64,000 nt of DNA, taken from NCBI RefSeq assembly GCF_021729035.1, contig NZ_JAJSAP010000010.1, forward strand, positions 52,897 to 116,896, read 5' to 3'. The notes beneath the pieces are model-generated. The model worked only from the letters and a program-made list of their open reading frames with translations, did no database searches and was not told the DNA's origin. This document shows positions 9,174 through 17,856 of the stretch, one piece after another (the first letter of the stretch is position 1; each line of letters opens with the position of its first letter). The position numbers and the translations under genes were made by a program. The DNA is from Microbulbifer sediminum (GTDB lineage: Bacteria; Pseudomonadota; Gammaproteobacteria; Pseudomonadales; Cellvibrionaceae).

Positions 9174-10343
9174 ATGAATGCCACTGAACGACGTGCCCTG
9201 ATGGGGCTCGCCTCGCTTTACATATTTCGCATGCTCGGCCTGTTTATGGTGCTGCCGGTACTGTCCGTTTACGGTGCCGGCTATAGCCATAGCACACCGT
9301 TCCTGCTGGGTATTGCCCTGGGCGCCTACGGGTTGAGCCAGGCCGTGCTGCAGGTGCCGCTGGGCATCCTGTCGGACCGCTGGGGGCGCAAGCCGGTCAT
9401 TTTCCTCGGGTTGGGGGTGTTTGCCCTCGGCAGCGCGGTGGCGGCCAACACCGACTCCGTTTACGGCCTGATTGCCGGCCGGGTGCTGCAGGGCTGCGGA
9501 GCCATTGCCGCAGCGACCATGGCGCTGATGGCGGACCTGACCCGGGACGAGAACCGCGGCAAGGCGATGGCGGCGATCGGGGCTGCCATCGGGGTATCAT
9601 TTATGCTCGCGGTCATGCTGGGGCCGGTGCTGGCGGGCGCCGGCGGGCTGGCGGCGATTTTCTGGGTGACCGCCGGGTTGGCGCTGTTGGGCATGCTGAT
9701 GCTCTGGCGCCTGGTACCGACACCGGCGGAATCCGCGCGGCCGGCGGTGAACCGTGCCGGCTTCCGGGAGCTGCTGGCCAGCGGCAACACCTGGCAACTG
9801 GTCAGCGGAGTGTTCTTTTCCCACCTGCTGCTGACCGCCCTGTTTGTGCCTCTGCCACTGGTACTGGTGGAGAAGCTGGGCGTGCCCGGGGCCGGGCACT
9901 GGAAAATATACGGACCGCTGATGCTGGGCGCCTTCGTGGTGATGCTGCCGCTGATGCGGCAAGCCGAGCGCCAGGGGCGTGTGCGCCAGGCGATGGCACT
10001 TGCCCTGCTGGGCCTGGGGGCTGGCAGTGCCGCCCTGGTGGTGCCGACAGGCCCCGTGGGGCTGCTGGCGTTACTGGCGTTGTTCTTTATCGCCTTCAAC
10101 CTGCTTGAGGCGCTGTTGCCGGCCCAGCTGACGCGCACCGCACCGGCGGAATCCCGCGGCGCGGCCAGCGGCCTGTACGCAACCTTCCAGTTCCTGGGGG
10201 CATTTGCCGGGGGCAGCCTGGGCGGATACCTGTTCGGAGCCGGCGGCGCGCCCTGGGTCGCCGGGCTGGGCGGCGTGGTGCTGGTGGCCTGGGGGCTGCT
10301 GTGGTGGTTCCTGCGGGAGCGCCGGCAGCTGGCGCCCGGCTGA
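9174..10343 (+). CDS. MFS transporter
   Basis: The 389-residue protein has about twelve hydrophobic segments and the MFS loop 2-3 signature (DRWGRKPVI near residue 67), so it is an inner-membrane secondary transporter, probably proton-coupled. The N-terminus (RALMGLASLYIFRMLGLFMVLPVL) resembles YajR-type carriers, but the C-terminal ferredoxin-like domain of E. coli YajR is absent. The substrate is unknown. The position between uvrA and ssb matches pseudomonad genomes, which suggests vertical descent rather than recent transfer. ATG 9174 gives the usual start; no strong ribosome-binding site is visible. Confidence 0.88.
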   Translation: MNATERRALMGLASLYIFRMLGLFMVLPVLSVYGAGYSHSTPFLLGIALGAYGLSQAVLQVPLGILSDRWGRKPVIFLGLGVFALGSAVAANTDSVYGLIAGRVLQGCGAIAAATMALMADLTRDENRGKAMAAIGAAIGVSFMLAVMLGPVLAGAGGLAAIFWVTAGLALLGMLMLWRLVPTPAESARPAVNRAGFRELLASGNTWQLVSGVFFSHLLLTALFVPLPLVLVEKLGVPGAGHWKIYGPLMLGAFVVMLPLMRQAERQGRVRQAMALALLGLGAGSAALVVPTGPVGLLALLALFFIAFNLLEALLPAQLTRTAPAESRGAASGLYATFQFLGAFAGGSLGGYLFGAGGAPWVAGLGGVVLVAWGLLWWFLRERRQLAPG

Positions 10344-10366
10344 GCTGGGCACCCCGGCGGCGACTG

Positions 10367-10393
10367 TTGTATGCTGCTGGATAAAAATACACT
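10367..10393 (+). promoter_or_regulatory. Candidate ssb promoter overlapped by a LexA-like box
   Basis: TTGTAT (10367-10372), a 15-bp spacer and TACACT (10388-10393) could form a promoter with a short spacer. CTGG-ATAAAAAT-ACAC at 10377-10392 differs at two positions from a CTGT-N8-ACAG LexA box and covers the -10. The start would be about 130 bp upstream of the ssb ATG. Confidence 0.35.
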
Positions 10394-10526
10394 GGTTGCA
10401 GGGGGCAACCGTCCGGTGGTGCCGTTGTTGCGGCGCCAGCCGGTGTTACGGACAGCCTGAGACTATTTACTAGACCATTTGATAATTGCCGCCCGGGGTG
10501 TACCGCGGGCGAAAGAGGAGAGGGCC

Positions 10527-11117
10527 ATGGCCAAGGGTATTAACAAAGTCATCCTGATCGGCAATCTGGGCGCTGACCCGGAAACCCGCTATATGCCGAG
10601 CGGTGGTGCGGTCACCAACGTCAACCTGGCGACTTCCGAAACCTGGAAGGACAAGCAGACCGGCCAGCAGCAGGAACGTACCGAGTGGCACCGGGTGGTG
10701 TTCTTCAACCGTCTGGCGGAGATCGCCGGCGAGTACCTGCGCAAGGGCAGCAAGGTGTATATCGAAGGTTCTCTGCGCACGCGTAAGTGGCAGGACAAGA
10801 ACAGCGGCCAGGATCGCTACACCACTGAAATCGTTGCCAACGAGATGCAGATGCTCGACAGCCGCGGTGGAGACCAGGGTGGCTATGGCCAGGGCATGGG
10901 CAACCAGGGTGGTTACGGCCAGCAGAACCAGGGTGGTTACGGCCAGCAGAACCAGGGTGGCTTCCAGCAGGGCGGCGACCCCTATGCCCAGGGCAACCAG
11001 GGGCGTTCCGCACCCTCGCCCATGGCCCCCTCAAACCAGCCGCCGTCTAACCAGCAGCCGAACCAGGCGCCTGCTGGCGGTTTCGACAACAGCTTTGATG
11101 ACGATATTCCGTTCTGA
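10527..11117 (+). CDS. ssb: Single-stranded DNA-binding protein
   Basis: The 196-residue protein has an N-terminal OB fold (residues 1 to about 110, opening with [14 protein letters not shown]), a low-complexity linker rich in Gly, Gln and Asn, and the acidic C-terminal tip DDDIPF that recruits SSB partners. It coats single-stranded DNA in replication, repair and recombination. ATG 10527 follows an AGAGGAGAGG ribosome-binding site; a longer in-frame start at 10479 is not family-like. The linker contains a DNA-level tandem repeat (10902-10970). The following RmlD-like gene starts 14 bp after the stop. Confidence 0.98.
   Translation: MAKGINKVILIGNLGADPETRYMPSGGAVTNVNLATSETWKDKQTGQQQERTEWHRVVFFNRLAEIAGEYLRKGSKVYIEGSLRTRKWQDKNSGQDRYTTEIVANEMQMLDSRGGDQGGYGQGMGNQGGYGQQNQGGYGQQNQGGFQQGGDPYAQGNQGRSAPSPMAPSNQPPSNQQPNQAPAGGFDNSFDDDIPF
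10902..10970 (+). repeat. 24-bp tandem repeat in the ssb linker
   Basis: Two identical 24-bp units (10902-10925 and 10926-10949) and a shortened third (10950-10970) encode [12 protein letters not shown] repeats. The in-frame unit length allows linker expansion or contraction by slippage without loss of the C-terminal tip. Confidence 0.85.
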
Positions 11118-11131
11118 TTCGCGGATCCTGC

Positions 11132-11974
11132 GTGCCTGACTATCACACGGGTTACCAGCCGGACACTGTCGCCGTTATCGGTGCCGGCAACTATATCGAT
11201 GCGCCGCTGCAGAAACGCCTGCAGCGGGTGGGTTTTCGTGTGCAGCTGCTCGGCCCGGCCGAACTCGACCAGTTGCGCCCGGGGGCCCTGGTCATCAATG
11301 CGGCCGCTTGTGCCGGCAGCAATGCGATGGGCGAGGCCCTGCAGGTATGCCGCGACCTGGCCGGACGCGATGATTACAGTCACCTACTGCATATCTCCTC
11401 TTACCGGGTTTTTGCCGGCGGCGCGCAGAAGCGTTATGACGAAGACGACGATCCCAACACGGAATCCCCCAATGGTCGACAGTGGCTGGCGTGCGAGCGG
11501 GCACTGGCGAGCAGCAAAAGCCTGACGGTGCTGCGCTTCGGGTGGATGGTGGATCGCAGTGAGAGCGCACTGTTGGCGCGCGTGCTGAAGGCCCTGCTGG
11601 AAAACCGGCCAATCGCCGTGGACGATGAGAGCCGGGGCAGCCCGGTAACCGTTGCCGACCTGGTGCGGGTGGTGGTGGCGGTGGTCCAGCAGCTGGCCAG
11701 TGGCGCCCCGCCTGCTGGTGTCTATCACTACGGTGCCGCGGACAGTTGTACGGCACTGGAGTTCGCCCGGGAGGCTGTGGAGCGGGCCCAGTCTTTCCTC
11801 GATGAAGGCACTGCAATGGAGCCTGAGCCACTGGCCGAGCCTGTGGGCAATCACAGCGCGGTACTGGCCTGTAACAGCCTGCGGGACGTGTTCGGTATCC
11901 AGCAGCGCAGCTGGCGCCAGGGGCTTACCCGCCAGGTGGAGTTGTGGCTCGAGCGGCTTGGCAGCGGCCGGTGA
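11132..11974 (+). CDS. RmlD-like NAD(P)-binding sugar-nucleotide reductase homologue, catalytic motif not conserved
   Basis: The 280-residue protein has a Rossmann-like start (VAVIGAGNYIDAPL) and family landmarks of dTDP-4-dehydrorhamnose reductase / extended short-chain dehydrogenases: VINAAA near residue 55, HISSYRVFAG near 88, and SPVTVADLVRVV in the C-terminal half. The YxxxK catalytic pair expected after the SSYRVF strand is not visible; the stretch reads NGRQWLACE. It may be an altered reductase or a binding protein. The start is GTG at 11132, 14 bp after ssb, so it is probably cotranscribed with ssb. A terminator follows. The biological role is unknown. Confidence 0.65.
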   Translation: MPDYHTGYQPDTVAVIGAGNYIDAPLQKRLQRVGFRVQLLGPAELDQLRPGALVINAAACAGSNAMGEALQVCRDLAGRDDYSHLLHISSYRVFAGGAQKRYDEDDDPNTESPNGRQWLACERALASSKSLTVLRFGWMVDRSESALLARVLKALLENRPIAVDDESRGSPVTVADLVRVVVAVVQQLASGAPPAGVYHYGAADSCTALEFAREAVERAQSFLDEGTAMEPEPLAEPVGNHSAVLACNSLRDVFGIQQRSWRQGLTRQVELWLERLGSGR

Positions 11975-12042
11975 AAATGGCCCCGGCCGGGGCGCAGCGC
12001 CATGTAAAGCGCGCTCCGGGCCGGTGTCCCGGAGGCAAAAGA

Positions 12043-12069
12043 AAAGGGCGATCCAGTGGATCGCCCTTT
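12043..12069. terminator. Bidirectional terminator between the RmlD-like gene and fabB
   Basis: A 12-bp perfect stem (AAAGGGCGATCC / GGATCGCCCTTT) with an AGT loop lies between two convergent genes. The A and T ends of the stem give U-rich 3' ends in both directions. Confidence 0.85.
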
Positions 12070-12101
12070 CTGTTTCTATCGGCAGGCCTTCAAGCCACTG
12101 C

Positions 12102-13325
12102 TCAGACCTTGTCGAACACCAGGCTGGCGTTGGTGCCGCCAAAGCCAAAGCTGTTGGAAAGCACGCGTTGCAGCTCGGTCTTGCGCAATTCGGTGACCAG
12201 GTCCATGCCTGCGGCCTCCTCATCGCGATTTTCCACGTTGGCGGAGGCGGTAATAAAGCCTTCCTGCATCATCAGCAGGCAGTAAATCGCCTCGTGCACG
12301 CCGGCGGCACCCAGGGAGTGGCCGGTCAGCGACTTGGTGGAGGAGAAGGCCGGGGCCTGGTCGCCAAAAACCTCGCGCATCGCACGCAGTTCAGCCACGT
12401 CGCCGACCGGAGTCGAAGTGCCGTGTGTATTGATGTAGTCCACACCGCCTTCCAGGCCATTGCCGTCCATACCGGCGAGGGCCTGCTGCATGCAGCGCAC
12501 CGCGCCCTCACCGCTGGGGGCCACCATATCGTAGCCATCCGAGGTGGCGCCGTAGCCGGTCAGTTCGGCGTAGATGGTGGCGCCGCGGGCCCGGGCATGC
12601 TCCATCTCCTCCAGCACCAGGCAGCCGCCGCCGCCGGCGATTACAAAACCGTCCCGGTCAGCATCGTAGGGGCGGGAGGCGCGCTCGGGGGTGTCGTTGT
12701 ACTTGCTGGACAGGGCGCCCATGGCGTCGAACAGGTGGGTCAGGCTCCAGGCCAGCTCTTCGCCACCGCCGGCGAAGACGATGTCCTGCTTGCCCATCTG
12801 AATCAGCTCGGCGCCATTGCCGATGCAGTGGGCGCTGGTCGCACAGGCGGAGGAAATGCTGTAGTTCACGCCCTTGATCCGGAACGGCGTGGCCAGACAG
12901 GCCGACACGGTGCTGCCCATGACCTGCGGTACCCGGAAGGCACCCACGCGGCGCACACCCTTTTCTTTCAGGGTCTGTGCGGCATCGATGATGGCTGCAG
13001 TCGAAGTGCCGCCGGAGCCCATCACCAGACCGGTGCGCGGGTTGGAGATATCGCTTTCTTCCAGGCCCGAGGTGCGAATGGCTTCCTGCATGGCGATGTA
13101 GGCATACGCTGCCGAATCGCCCATAAAACGCAGGTGTTTGCGGTCGATGTGGTCCTTGAAATCGATGTCCACCGGGCCCGCGACCTGGCTGCGCAGTCCC
13201 AGTTCGCGATACTCCTCATTGGCACGAATGCCGCTGCGGCCCGCCTTCAGCGAGGCGGATACGGACTCCAGGTCCGTGCCGATACAGGATGTGATACCCA
13301 ATCCGGTGATGGCTACCCGTCGCAT
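12102..13325 (-). CDS. fabB: Beta-ketoacyl-ACP synthase I
   Basis: The 407-residue thiolase-fold enzyme condenses malonyl-ACP with acyl-ACP, including the cis-unsaturated intermediate made by FabA. The Cys-His-His triad is present: Cys161 in SSACATS, His301 in NTHGTSTP and His336 in KSLTGHSLG. Length and the start [10 protein letters not shown] are those of FabB rather than FabF. It lies 117 bp downstream of fabA on the same strand, the classical fabA-fabB operon for unsaturated fatty acid synthesis. A 16-bp palindrome in the intercistronic gap may affect relative expression. Confidence 0.97.
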   Translation of the reverse strand: MRRVAITGLGITSCIGTDLESVSASLKAGRSGIRANEEYRELGLRSQVAGPVDIDFKDHIDRKHLRFMGDSAAYAYIAMQEAIRTSGLEESDISNPRTGLVMGSGGTSTAAIIDAAQTLKEKGVRRVGAFRVPQVMGSTVSACLATPFRIKGVNYSISSACATSAHCIGNGAELIQMGKQDIVFAGGGEELAWSLTHLFDAMGALSSKYNDTPERASRPYDADRDGFVIAGGGGCLVLEEMEHARARGATIYAELTGYGATSDGYDMVAPSGEGAVRCMQQALAGMDGNGLEGGVDYINTHGTSTPVGDVAELRAMREVFGDQAPAFSSTKSLTGHSLGAAGVHEAIYCLLMMQEGFITASANVENRDEEAAGMDLVTELRKTELQRVLSNSFGFGGTNASLVFDKV

Positions 13326-13407
13326 AAGTGGTCTCCAGTAAAGCTTTCCGGCAGTGTACGTTGTTATTGTGCCCGGGGTTTGGTTACGGCCGGACCGATT
13401 TGCTGGC

Positions 13408-13423
13408 CGGGCAGGCCTGCCCG
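13408..13423. other. 16-bp palindrome between fabA and fabB
   Basis: The perfect palindrome CGGGCAGG-CCTGCCG has no T-run on either side, so it is not a standard terminator. It could be an RNA-processing or pausing hairpin, or chance in G+C-rich DNA. Confidence 0.35.
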
Positions 13424-13442
13424 ACCCGGCGGCCGAACAGGC

Positions 13443-13967
13443 TTAAAAATTGTCTGTACGGGTGAACAGCCCGACGCGCAGGTCCTTGGCAGTATAAATC
13501 TCGCGACCGTCCACCGCGACCGAGCCGTCGCCAATGCCCATGACCAGCTTGCGCTCTACCAGGCGGCTCAGCTGGATATGATAGGTGACCTTCTTGGCGG
13601 TCGGTAGGATCTGGCCGGTGAACTTCACCTCGCCACATCCCAGTGCGCGACCGCGCCCGGGGTTGCCCTTCCATGCCAGGAAGTAGCCCAGCAGCTGCCA
13701 CATGGCGTCGAGCCCAAGGCATCCCGGCATTACCGGGTCGCCGGGGAAGTGGCAGTCGAAAAACCACAGGTCGGGGTGGATATCGAGCTCGGCAATCAAC
13801 TCGCCCTTGCCGTAGGCGCCACCGTCCTTGGAGATGTGGGTGATGCGGTCGAGCATCAACATGTTGGGTGCCGGCAGCTGGGCGTTGCCCGGGCCGAACA
13901 TCTCGCCGCGCGAGCAGGCCAGCAATTCTTCACGGGAATAGCTGCTTTTCTGAACGAAATTACTCAT
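13443..13967 (-). CDS. fabA: 3-hydroxydecanoyl-ACP dehydratase/isomerase
   Basis: The 174-residue hot-dog-fold enzyme dehydrates 3-hydroxydecanoyl-ACP and isomerises the trans-2 to the cis-3 product, the branch point to unsaturated fatty acids. Catalytic residues are seen at His73 ([14 protein letters not shown]) and Asp87 (CLGLDAMWQ), matching His70 and Asp84 of E. coli. The ATG at 13967 begins [10 protein letters not shown]. It is the first gene of a fabA-fabB unit with its own sigma-70 promoter about 60 bp upstream, divergent from galU. Confidence 0.97.
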   Translation of the reverse strand: MSNFVQKSSYSREELLACSRGEMFGPGNAQLPAPNMLMLDRITHISKDGGAYGKGELIAELDIHPDLWFFDCHFPGDPVMPGCLGLDAMWQLLGYFLAWKGNPGRGRALGCGEVKFTGQILPTAKKVTYHIQLSRLVERKLVMGIGDGSVAVDGREIYTAKDLRVGLFTRTDNF

Positions 13968-14026
13968 TTTGTCCCCGGTTTTGGGTGTTCACGCCACAAA
14001 GAGTGGGCGTTTTTGCAAGAGCGGGC

Positions 14027-14054
14027 ATTCTAAAGTCTGGGGAAATGTTGTCCA
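14027..14054 (-). promoter_or_regulatory. Sigma-70 promoter of fabA
   Basis: On the minus strand, TGGACA (14054-14049), a 16-bp spacer and TAGAAT (14032-14027). The transcript would start near 14020, giving a leader of about 50 nt before the fabA ATG. Confidence 0.65.
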
Positions 14055-14081
14055 GTCAGTCAGGGGAATTTTTGTGACTGG
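14052..14081. promoter_or_regulatory. Inverted repeat CCAGTCA-N16-TGACTGG, possible operator
   Basis: Perfect 7-bp arms at 14052-14058 and 14075-14081 overlap the -35 of the fabA promoter at one end and the -24 of the sigma-54 promoter at the other. A bound regulator could link the two, but none is identified. Confidence 0.35.
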
Positions 14082-14094
14082 CACGGGCCTTGCT
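14078..14094 (+). promoter_or_regulatory. Sigma-54 (-24/-12) promoter upstream of galU
   Basis: The sequence CTGGCACG-GGCC-TTGCT matches the sigma-54 consensus YTGGCACG-N4-TTGCW at every fixed position. The GG (14080-14081) and GC (14092-14093) are separated by the required 10 bp. Transcription would start near 14106, about 170 nt before galU. Confidence 0.75.
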
Positions 14095-14274
14095 GACTAG
14101 ATTACAGGGTATGAACGCCGCAAATGCCCGGGAACATTGAGGCACGCGTACCAGCTGGTGCGGTCAGGGTGGTCGGGTGATGCGTTTCACAATAATGTGG
14201 TAACTTTCCCGTCCACGCGGGGTGGGCGCCCGAGCCGCCGCGACAAGAAAAGCACCAGAAGAATTGGGGTCCCG

Positions 14275-15117
14275 ATGTTGAAGAAATGTCTCTTCCCGGT
14301 TGCCGGTTACGGCACCCGCTTCCTGCCGGCTACCAAGGCAATGCCGAAGGAGATGCTGCCGCTGGTCAACAAACCACTGGTTCAGTATGGCGTGGAGGAG
14401 GCGATTGAAGCCGGCCTGACCGAGATCGGCTTTGTCACGGGGCGGGGCAAGCGGGCCATTGAGGACCATTTCGATACCAATTTCGAGCTGGAACACCAGA
14501 TTGCGGGCACCGGCAAGGAGCGCTACCTGGACTCGGTACGCAATGTGATCGACCGGGCCAGCTTTTCCTATACCCGCCAGGGGGAGATGCGCGGCCTGGG
14601 CGACGCCATCCTGCAGGGGGAGCGCCTGATCGGCGATGCCGCCTTTGGTGTGGTGCTGGCGGATGACCTGTGCCTCAATGATGGCCTGGGGGTCCTGGGC
14701 CAGATGGTGCAGCTCTACCAGCAGTTCCGTTGCAGCGTTGTGGCCGTTGAGGAGGTTCCGCGGGACCAGATCCACAAGTTCGGCGTTATCGCCGGTAACG
14801 AGATCAAGCCCGGTCTCTACCAGGTTACCGATATGGTGGAAAAGCCCGCCGCGGAAGAGGCCCCGAGCAATATGGCCATTATCGGCCGCTATATCCTCAC
14901 TCCGGACATTTTCGACCTGCTGCGCGAGACCCCGCCCGGAAAGAACGGGGAGGTGCAGATCACCGATGCCCTGCTGGCCCAGGCGCAGCGCGGCTGTGTG
15001 CTGGCCTATCGCTTCAAGGGGCGCCGCTTCGACTGTGGTTCCGTCGACGGCTTTGTCGAGGCCACCAATCACGTCTACCAGAGTATTTACCTGCCCGCCC
15101 AGGCGGATGAAAACTGA
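14275..15117 (+). CDS. galU: UTP-glucose-1-phosphate uridylyltransferase
   Basis: The 280-residue enzyme makes UDP-glucose from glucose-1-phosphate and UTP for surface polysaccharides and lipid sugars. The N-terminus [20 protein letters not shown] with MPKEMLPL is the nucleotidyltransferase loop of bacterial GalU; VEKP near residue 196 and [10 protein letters not shown] further on are also typical. I chose ATG 14275 because it starts the protein at the family's usual position. The phosphomannomutase gene follows after 41 bp, and the two are probably cotranscribed. An exact sigma-54 promoter lies about 180 bp upstream. Confidence 0.97.
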   Translation: MLKKCLFPVAGYGTRFLPATKAMPKEMLPLVNKPLVQYGVEEAIEAGLTEIGFVTGRGKRAIEDHFDTNFELEHQIAGTGKERYLDSVRNVIDRASFSYTRQGEMRGLGDAILQGERLIGDAAFGVVLADDLCLNDGLGVLGQMVQLYQQFRCSVVAVEEVPRDQIHKFGVIAGNEIKPGLYQVTDMVEKPAAEEAPSNMAIIGRYILTPDIFDLLRETPPGKNGEVQITDALLAQAQRGCVLAYRFKGRRFDCGSVDGFVEATNHVYQSIYLPAQADEN

Positions 15118-15158
15118 ACCTGCAAAATAACAAGCGTTACCAGGGAACACTTTTACCC

Positions 15159-16523
15159 ATGACCGAGCTGACCTGTTTCAAGGCCTATGACCTGCGGGGC
15201 CGTGTGCCCGACGAACTCAATGTGGATGTTGCGTACCGGGTGGGACGCGCGTTCGCGCAGTTCCTGGATGCCCGCCGCGTGGTGGTGGGGCACGATATCC
15301 GCCTGACCAGTGGTGAGCTGACCGATGCGCTCGCCGACGGCCTGCGGGATGCCGGTGCCGACGTATTTCATATCGGCGAATGCGGTACCGAGGAAGTCTA
15401 TTTCTCCACTTTTCATGGCGATTTCGACGGCGGCATCTGTGTGACCGCCAGTCACAATCCCATGGACTACAACGGGATGAAGTTTGTCCGCTCAGGCAGC
15501 CGCCCTATCAGTGGCGACACCGGCCTGAAGGAAATCAAGCGACTGGCGGAAGAGAATGCGTTTGCGCCGGTGGAAAAGCGTGGTGCGCTGCAACGGTTTG
15601 AGTATCGTGCCGATTTCGTCAGGCACCTGCTGGGTTATGTTGATACCGCCGCGCTGAAGCCGCTGAAGCTGGTGGTGAATGCCGGCAATGGCGGGGCCGG
15701 TGCCGTGGTGGATGCCCTGGCGCCGCACCTGCCGTTTGAGTTTGTGCGTGTACATCACGATCCGGACGGCAGCTTCCCCAACGGTATCCCCAACCCGATC
15801 CTGCCCGAGAACCGGGAGTCCACGTCACGGGCGGTCCGTGACAGCGGTGCTGACTTCGGCATCGCCTGGGACGGCGATTTTGACCGCTGCTTCTTCTTTG
15901 ATGAAAACGGCGAGTTTATAGAGGGCTACTACGTGGTCGGCTTGCTGGCCGAGGCTTTCCTGCTCAAGGAGCAGGGCGCCGCAGGGAAGAAGACGAAAAT
16001 CGTGCACGACCCGCGCCTGACCTGGAATACCGAGGATATTGTGCGCGCGGCCGGTGGTGAACCGGTGCAGAGCAAGACCGGGCACGCCTTTATCAAGGAG
16101 CGCATGCGCAAAGAGGATGCGGTCTACGGCGGCGAGATGAGCGCACACCACTATTTCCGCGATTTTGCCTACTGTGACAGCGGCATGATCCCGTGGTTGC
16201 TGGTGTCGGAGCTGGTGAGCCGCAGCGGCAAACCCCTTTCGCAGCTGGTGGGCGAGCGTATGGCAGCATTTCCCTGTTCCGGGGAAATCAACTCAAAGGT
16301 CGCGGATCCCGCGGCACTGCTCAAGGCTGCTGAGGAAAAGTACGCCCCCGGGGCGGAGAGTGTGGAGCACGTGGATGGCCTCAGTGTGGCGTTCGCCGAC
16401 TGGCGCTTTAACCTGCGTATGTCCAACACCGAGCCGGTGGTGCGCCTCAATGTCGAGTCGCGCGGTGACGAAGCGCTGATGAAGCAGAAAACGGCGGAGC
16501 TGCTCAGCCTGATCCGCACCTGA
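15159..16523 (+). CDS. Phosphomannomutase / phosphoglucomutase
   Basis: The 454-residue alpha-D-phosphohexomutase interconverts mannose-6-P and mannose-1-P (and probably the glucose phosphates), feeding manC and galU. The active-site phosphoserine loop [11 protein letters not shown] has its Ser at residue 98; the Mg2+ loop DGDFDRC lies near residue 239, the sugar-specificity loop GEMSAHHYF near 326, and the phosphate-binding [12 protein letters not shown] near the C-terminus. It resembles ManB/CpsG and the catalytic part of AlgC. It is downstream of galU and ends before a strong terminator shared with ispB. Confidence 0.95.
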   Translation: MTELTCFKAYDLRGRVPDELNVDVAYRVGRAFAQFLDARRVVVGHDIRLTSGELTDALADGLRDAGADVFHIGECGTEEVYFSTFHGDFDGGICVTASHNPMDYNGMKFVRSGSRPISGDTGLKEIKRLAEENAFAPVEKRGALQRFEYRADFVRHLLGYVDTAALKPLKLVVNAGNGGAGAVVDALAPHLPFEFVRVHHDPDGSFPNGIPNPILPENRESTSRAVRDSGADFGIAWDGDFDRCFFFDENGEFIEGYYVVGLLAEAFLLKEQGAAGKKTKIVHDPRLTWNTEDIVRAAGGEPVQSKTGHAFIKERMRKEDAVYGGEMSAHHYFRDFAYCDSGMIPWLLVSELVSRSGKPLSQLVGERMAAFPCSGEINSKVADPAALLKAAEEKYAPGAESVEHVDGLSVAFADWRFNLRMSNTEPVVRLNVESRGDEALMKQKTAELLSLIRT

Positions 16524-16558
16524 TTTCCGGCCCCTTGCCGGGGTGATTGACGGGCAGC

Positions 16559-16586
16559 AAAAAGCGGCGCTTGGCGCCGCTTTTTT
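16559..16586. terminator. Terminator between the phosphomannomutase gene and ispB
   Basis: A stem GCGGCGC / GCGCCGC with a TTG loop is flanked by a run of A on the left and six T on the right, so it can end transcripts from both convergent genes. Confidence 0.88.
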
Positions 16587-16607
16587 GTTGCCCGCCCTGT
16601 GGCCAGC

Positions 16608-17570
16608 CTAAACCGATCGTTCGATGGCGAAGCTGGCGAGCTGCTGCAGGGCGGTTTTGTAGTCGCCTTCTGGCAGGAAGGCCAGTTGTTCGCGGGCCTC
16701 GGCCACTGCCGCACGGGCACGTTCCATGGTGTAATCCAGGGCGCCGCAGGACTCGATTGCGTCGACGATTTCCTTCAGGCGGTCGGCGCTGCGCTGCTCG
16801 ATCGCCTCCCGCACCAGCGTTGCCTGTTCCGGGGTGCCATTGGCCATGGTGTGGATCAGCGGCAGGGTGGGCTTGCCCTCGGCCAGGTCATCACCAACAT
16901 TCTTGCCCAGCTCCTCCGGGTTGCCGCGGTAGTCCAGCGCGTCGTCCACCAGCTGAAAGGCCAGGCCCAGGTGGCGGCCGTAGAGTTTCAGCGACCGGCG
17001 CTCTTCCGGGCCACAGTCGGCCAGTACCGCTGCTGTCTCACAGGCGGCCTCAAACAGGGCTCCGGTCTTCTTGTGGATCACGGTCAGGTAGTTGTCTTCA
17101 CTGACTGCCGGATCGCCGGCATTGACCAGCTGCTGTACCTCGCCTTCGGCAATGGTATTGGTGGTTTCCGACAGGATTGCCATGATGTCCATATCCTGCA
17201 AAGCCACCATCATCTGGAAGGCGCGGGAGTAGAGAAAGTCACCCACAAGTACTGCCGGCGCGTTGCCCCACTGGGCGTTGGCGGTCAGCCGGCCGCGGCG
17301 TCGCTCCGAGGTGTCCACCACATCGTCGTGCAGCAGGGTGGCGGTGTGGATGAACTCGATGACAGTGGCCAGGTCTATATGCCGGTCACCGCTATAGCCC
17401 GCGGCCCGGGTGCAGAGCAGCACCAGTAGCGGGCGCAGGCGCTTGCCCCCGGCTTCCACCAGGTAGTGACCGATATTTTCCACCAGTGGCACATCCGAGT
17501 GCAGCTGGTCGAGGATGCGCTGGTTGACGGCGGCGAAATCATCGGCGGCGACCCGGTGAAAAGGCAACAT
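16608..17570 (-). CDS. ispB: Polyprenyl (probably octaprenyl) diphosphate synthase
   Basis: The 320-residue all-helical trans-prenyltransferase extends farnesyl-PP with isopentenyl-PP to give the side chain of ubiquinone or menaquinone. The two Asp-rich Mg2+ motifs are present: DDVVD at residues 82-86 and DDALD at 209-213, with GGKRLRP near 41-47. The small residues before the first motif allow long products; the exact chain length cannot be told. It is divergent from rplU, as in E. coli and many gammaproteobacteria. Confidence 0.93.
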   Translation of the reverse strand: MLPFHRVAADDFAAVNQRILDQLHSDVPLVENIGHYLVEAGGKRLRPLLVLLCTRAAGYSGDRHIDLATVIEFIHTATLLHDDVVDTSERRRGRLTANAQWGNAPAVLVGDFLYSRAFQMMVALQDMDIMAILSETTNTIAEGEVQQLVNAGDPAVSEDNYLTVIHKKTGALFEAACETAAVLADCGPEERRSLKLYGRHLGLAFQLVDDALDYRGNPEELGKNVGDDLAEGKPTLPLIHTMANGTPEQATLVREAIEQRSADRLKEIVDAIESCGALDYTMERARAAVAEAREQLAFLPEGDYKTALQQLASFAIERSV

Positions 17571-17669
17571 GCATGGATTCCTTATACTGCTCTATGGGAA
17601 CGGCTTTTTAGCACTTGAAAGCACCGGCCGGCGCGGCCGGGAGGCCGCCAGCGGGCAAGAAGCCGGCTA

Positions 17670-17698
17670 TTGTATCAATGTCGTGAATTGATTAGAAT
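17670..17698 (+). promoter_or_regulatory. Sigma-70 promoter of the rplU operon
   Basis: TTGTAT (17670-17675), a 17-bp spacer and TAGAAT (17693-17698) are followed by a G+C-rich discriminator (CTGCGCCCC), typical of stringently controlled ribosomal promoters. The leader to rplU would be about 150 nt, long enough for an autoregulatory RNA structure. Confidence 0.7.
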
Positions 17699-17856
17699 CT
17701 GCGCCCCGCTTTGGCTGGCTCCCGTGGCCGGCAGTGGGACCAAGCTTTATTCGGTATTGAATATACGGCGCAAGCTCCCGAAATGCGGTGTTGTGACTGG
17801 CCGGTTCCCGGCAATCCGACCGCTGCTTCGTGTCGTCCATCTCGGAGCAAAGAGAT

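Larger units (their letters stand above)
13968..14274. other. Divergent regulatory region between fabA and galU
   Basis: The stretch holds a sigma-70 promoter for fabA, an exact sigma-54 promoter facing galU, and a 7-bp inverted repeat touching both. The last 180 bases form a leader upstream of galU; an in-frame extension of galU to 14137 is possible, but its sequence is not family-like. Confidence 0.6.

Noticed and set aside
11652..13607. Plus-strand open frame of 651 codons across the RmlD-like gene, terminator and fabB
   Set aside because: It runs through a strong terminator and antisense to FabB, and has no family features.
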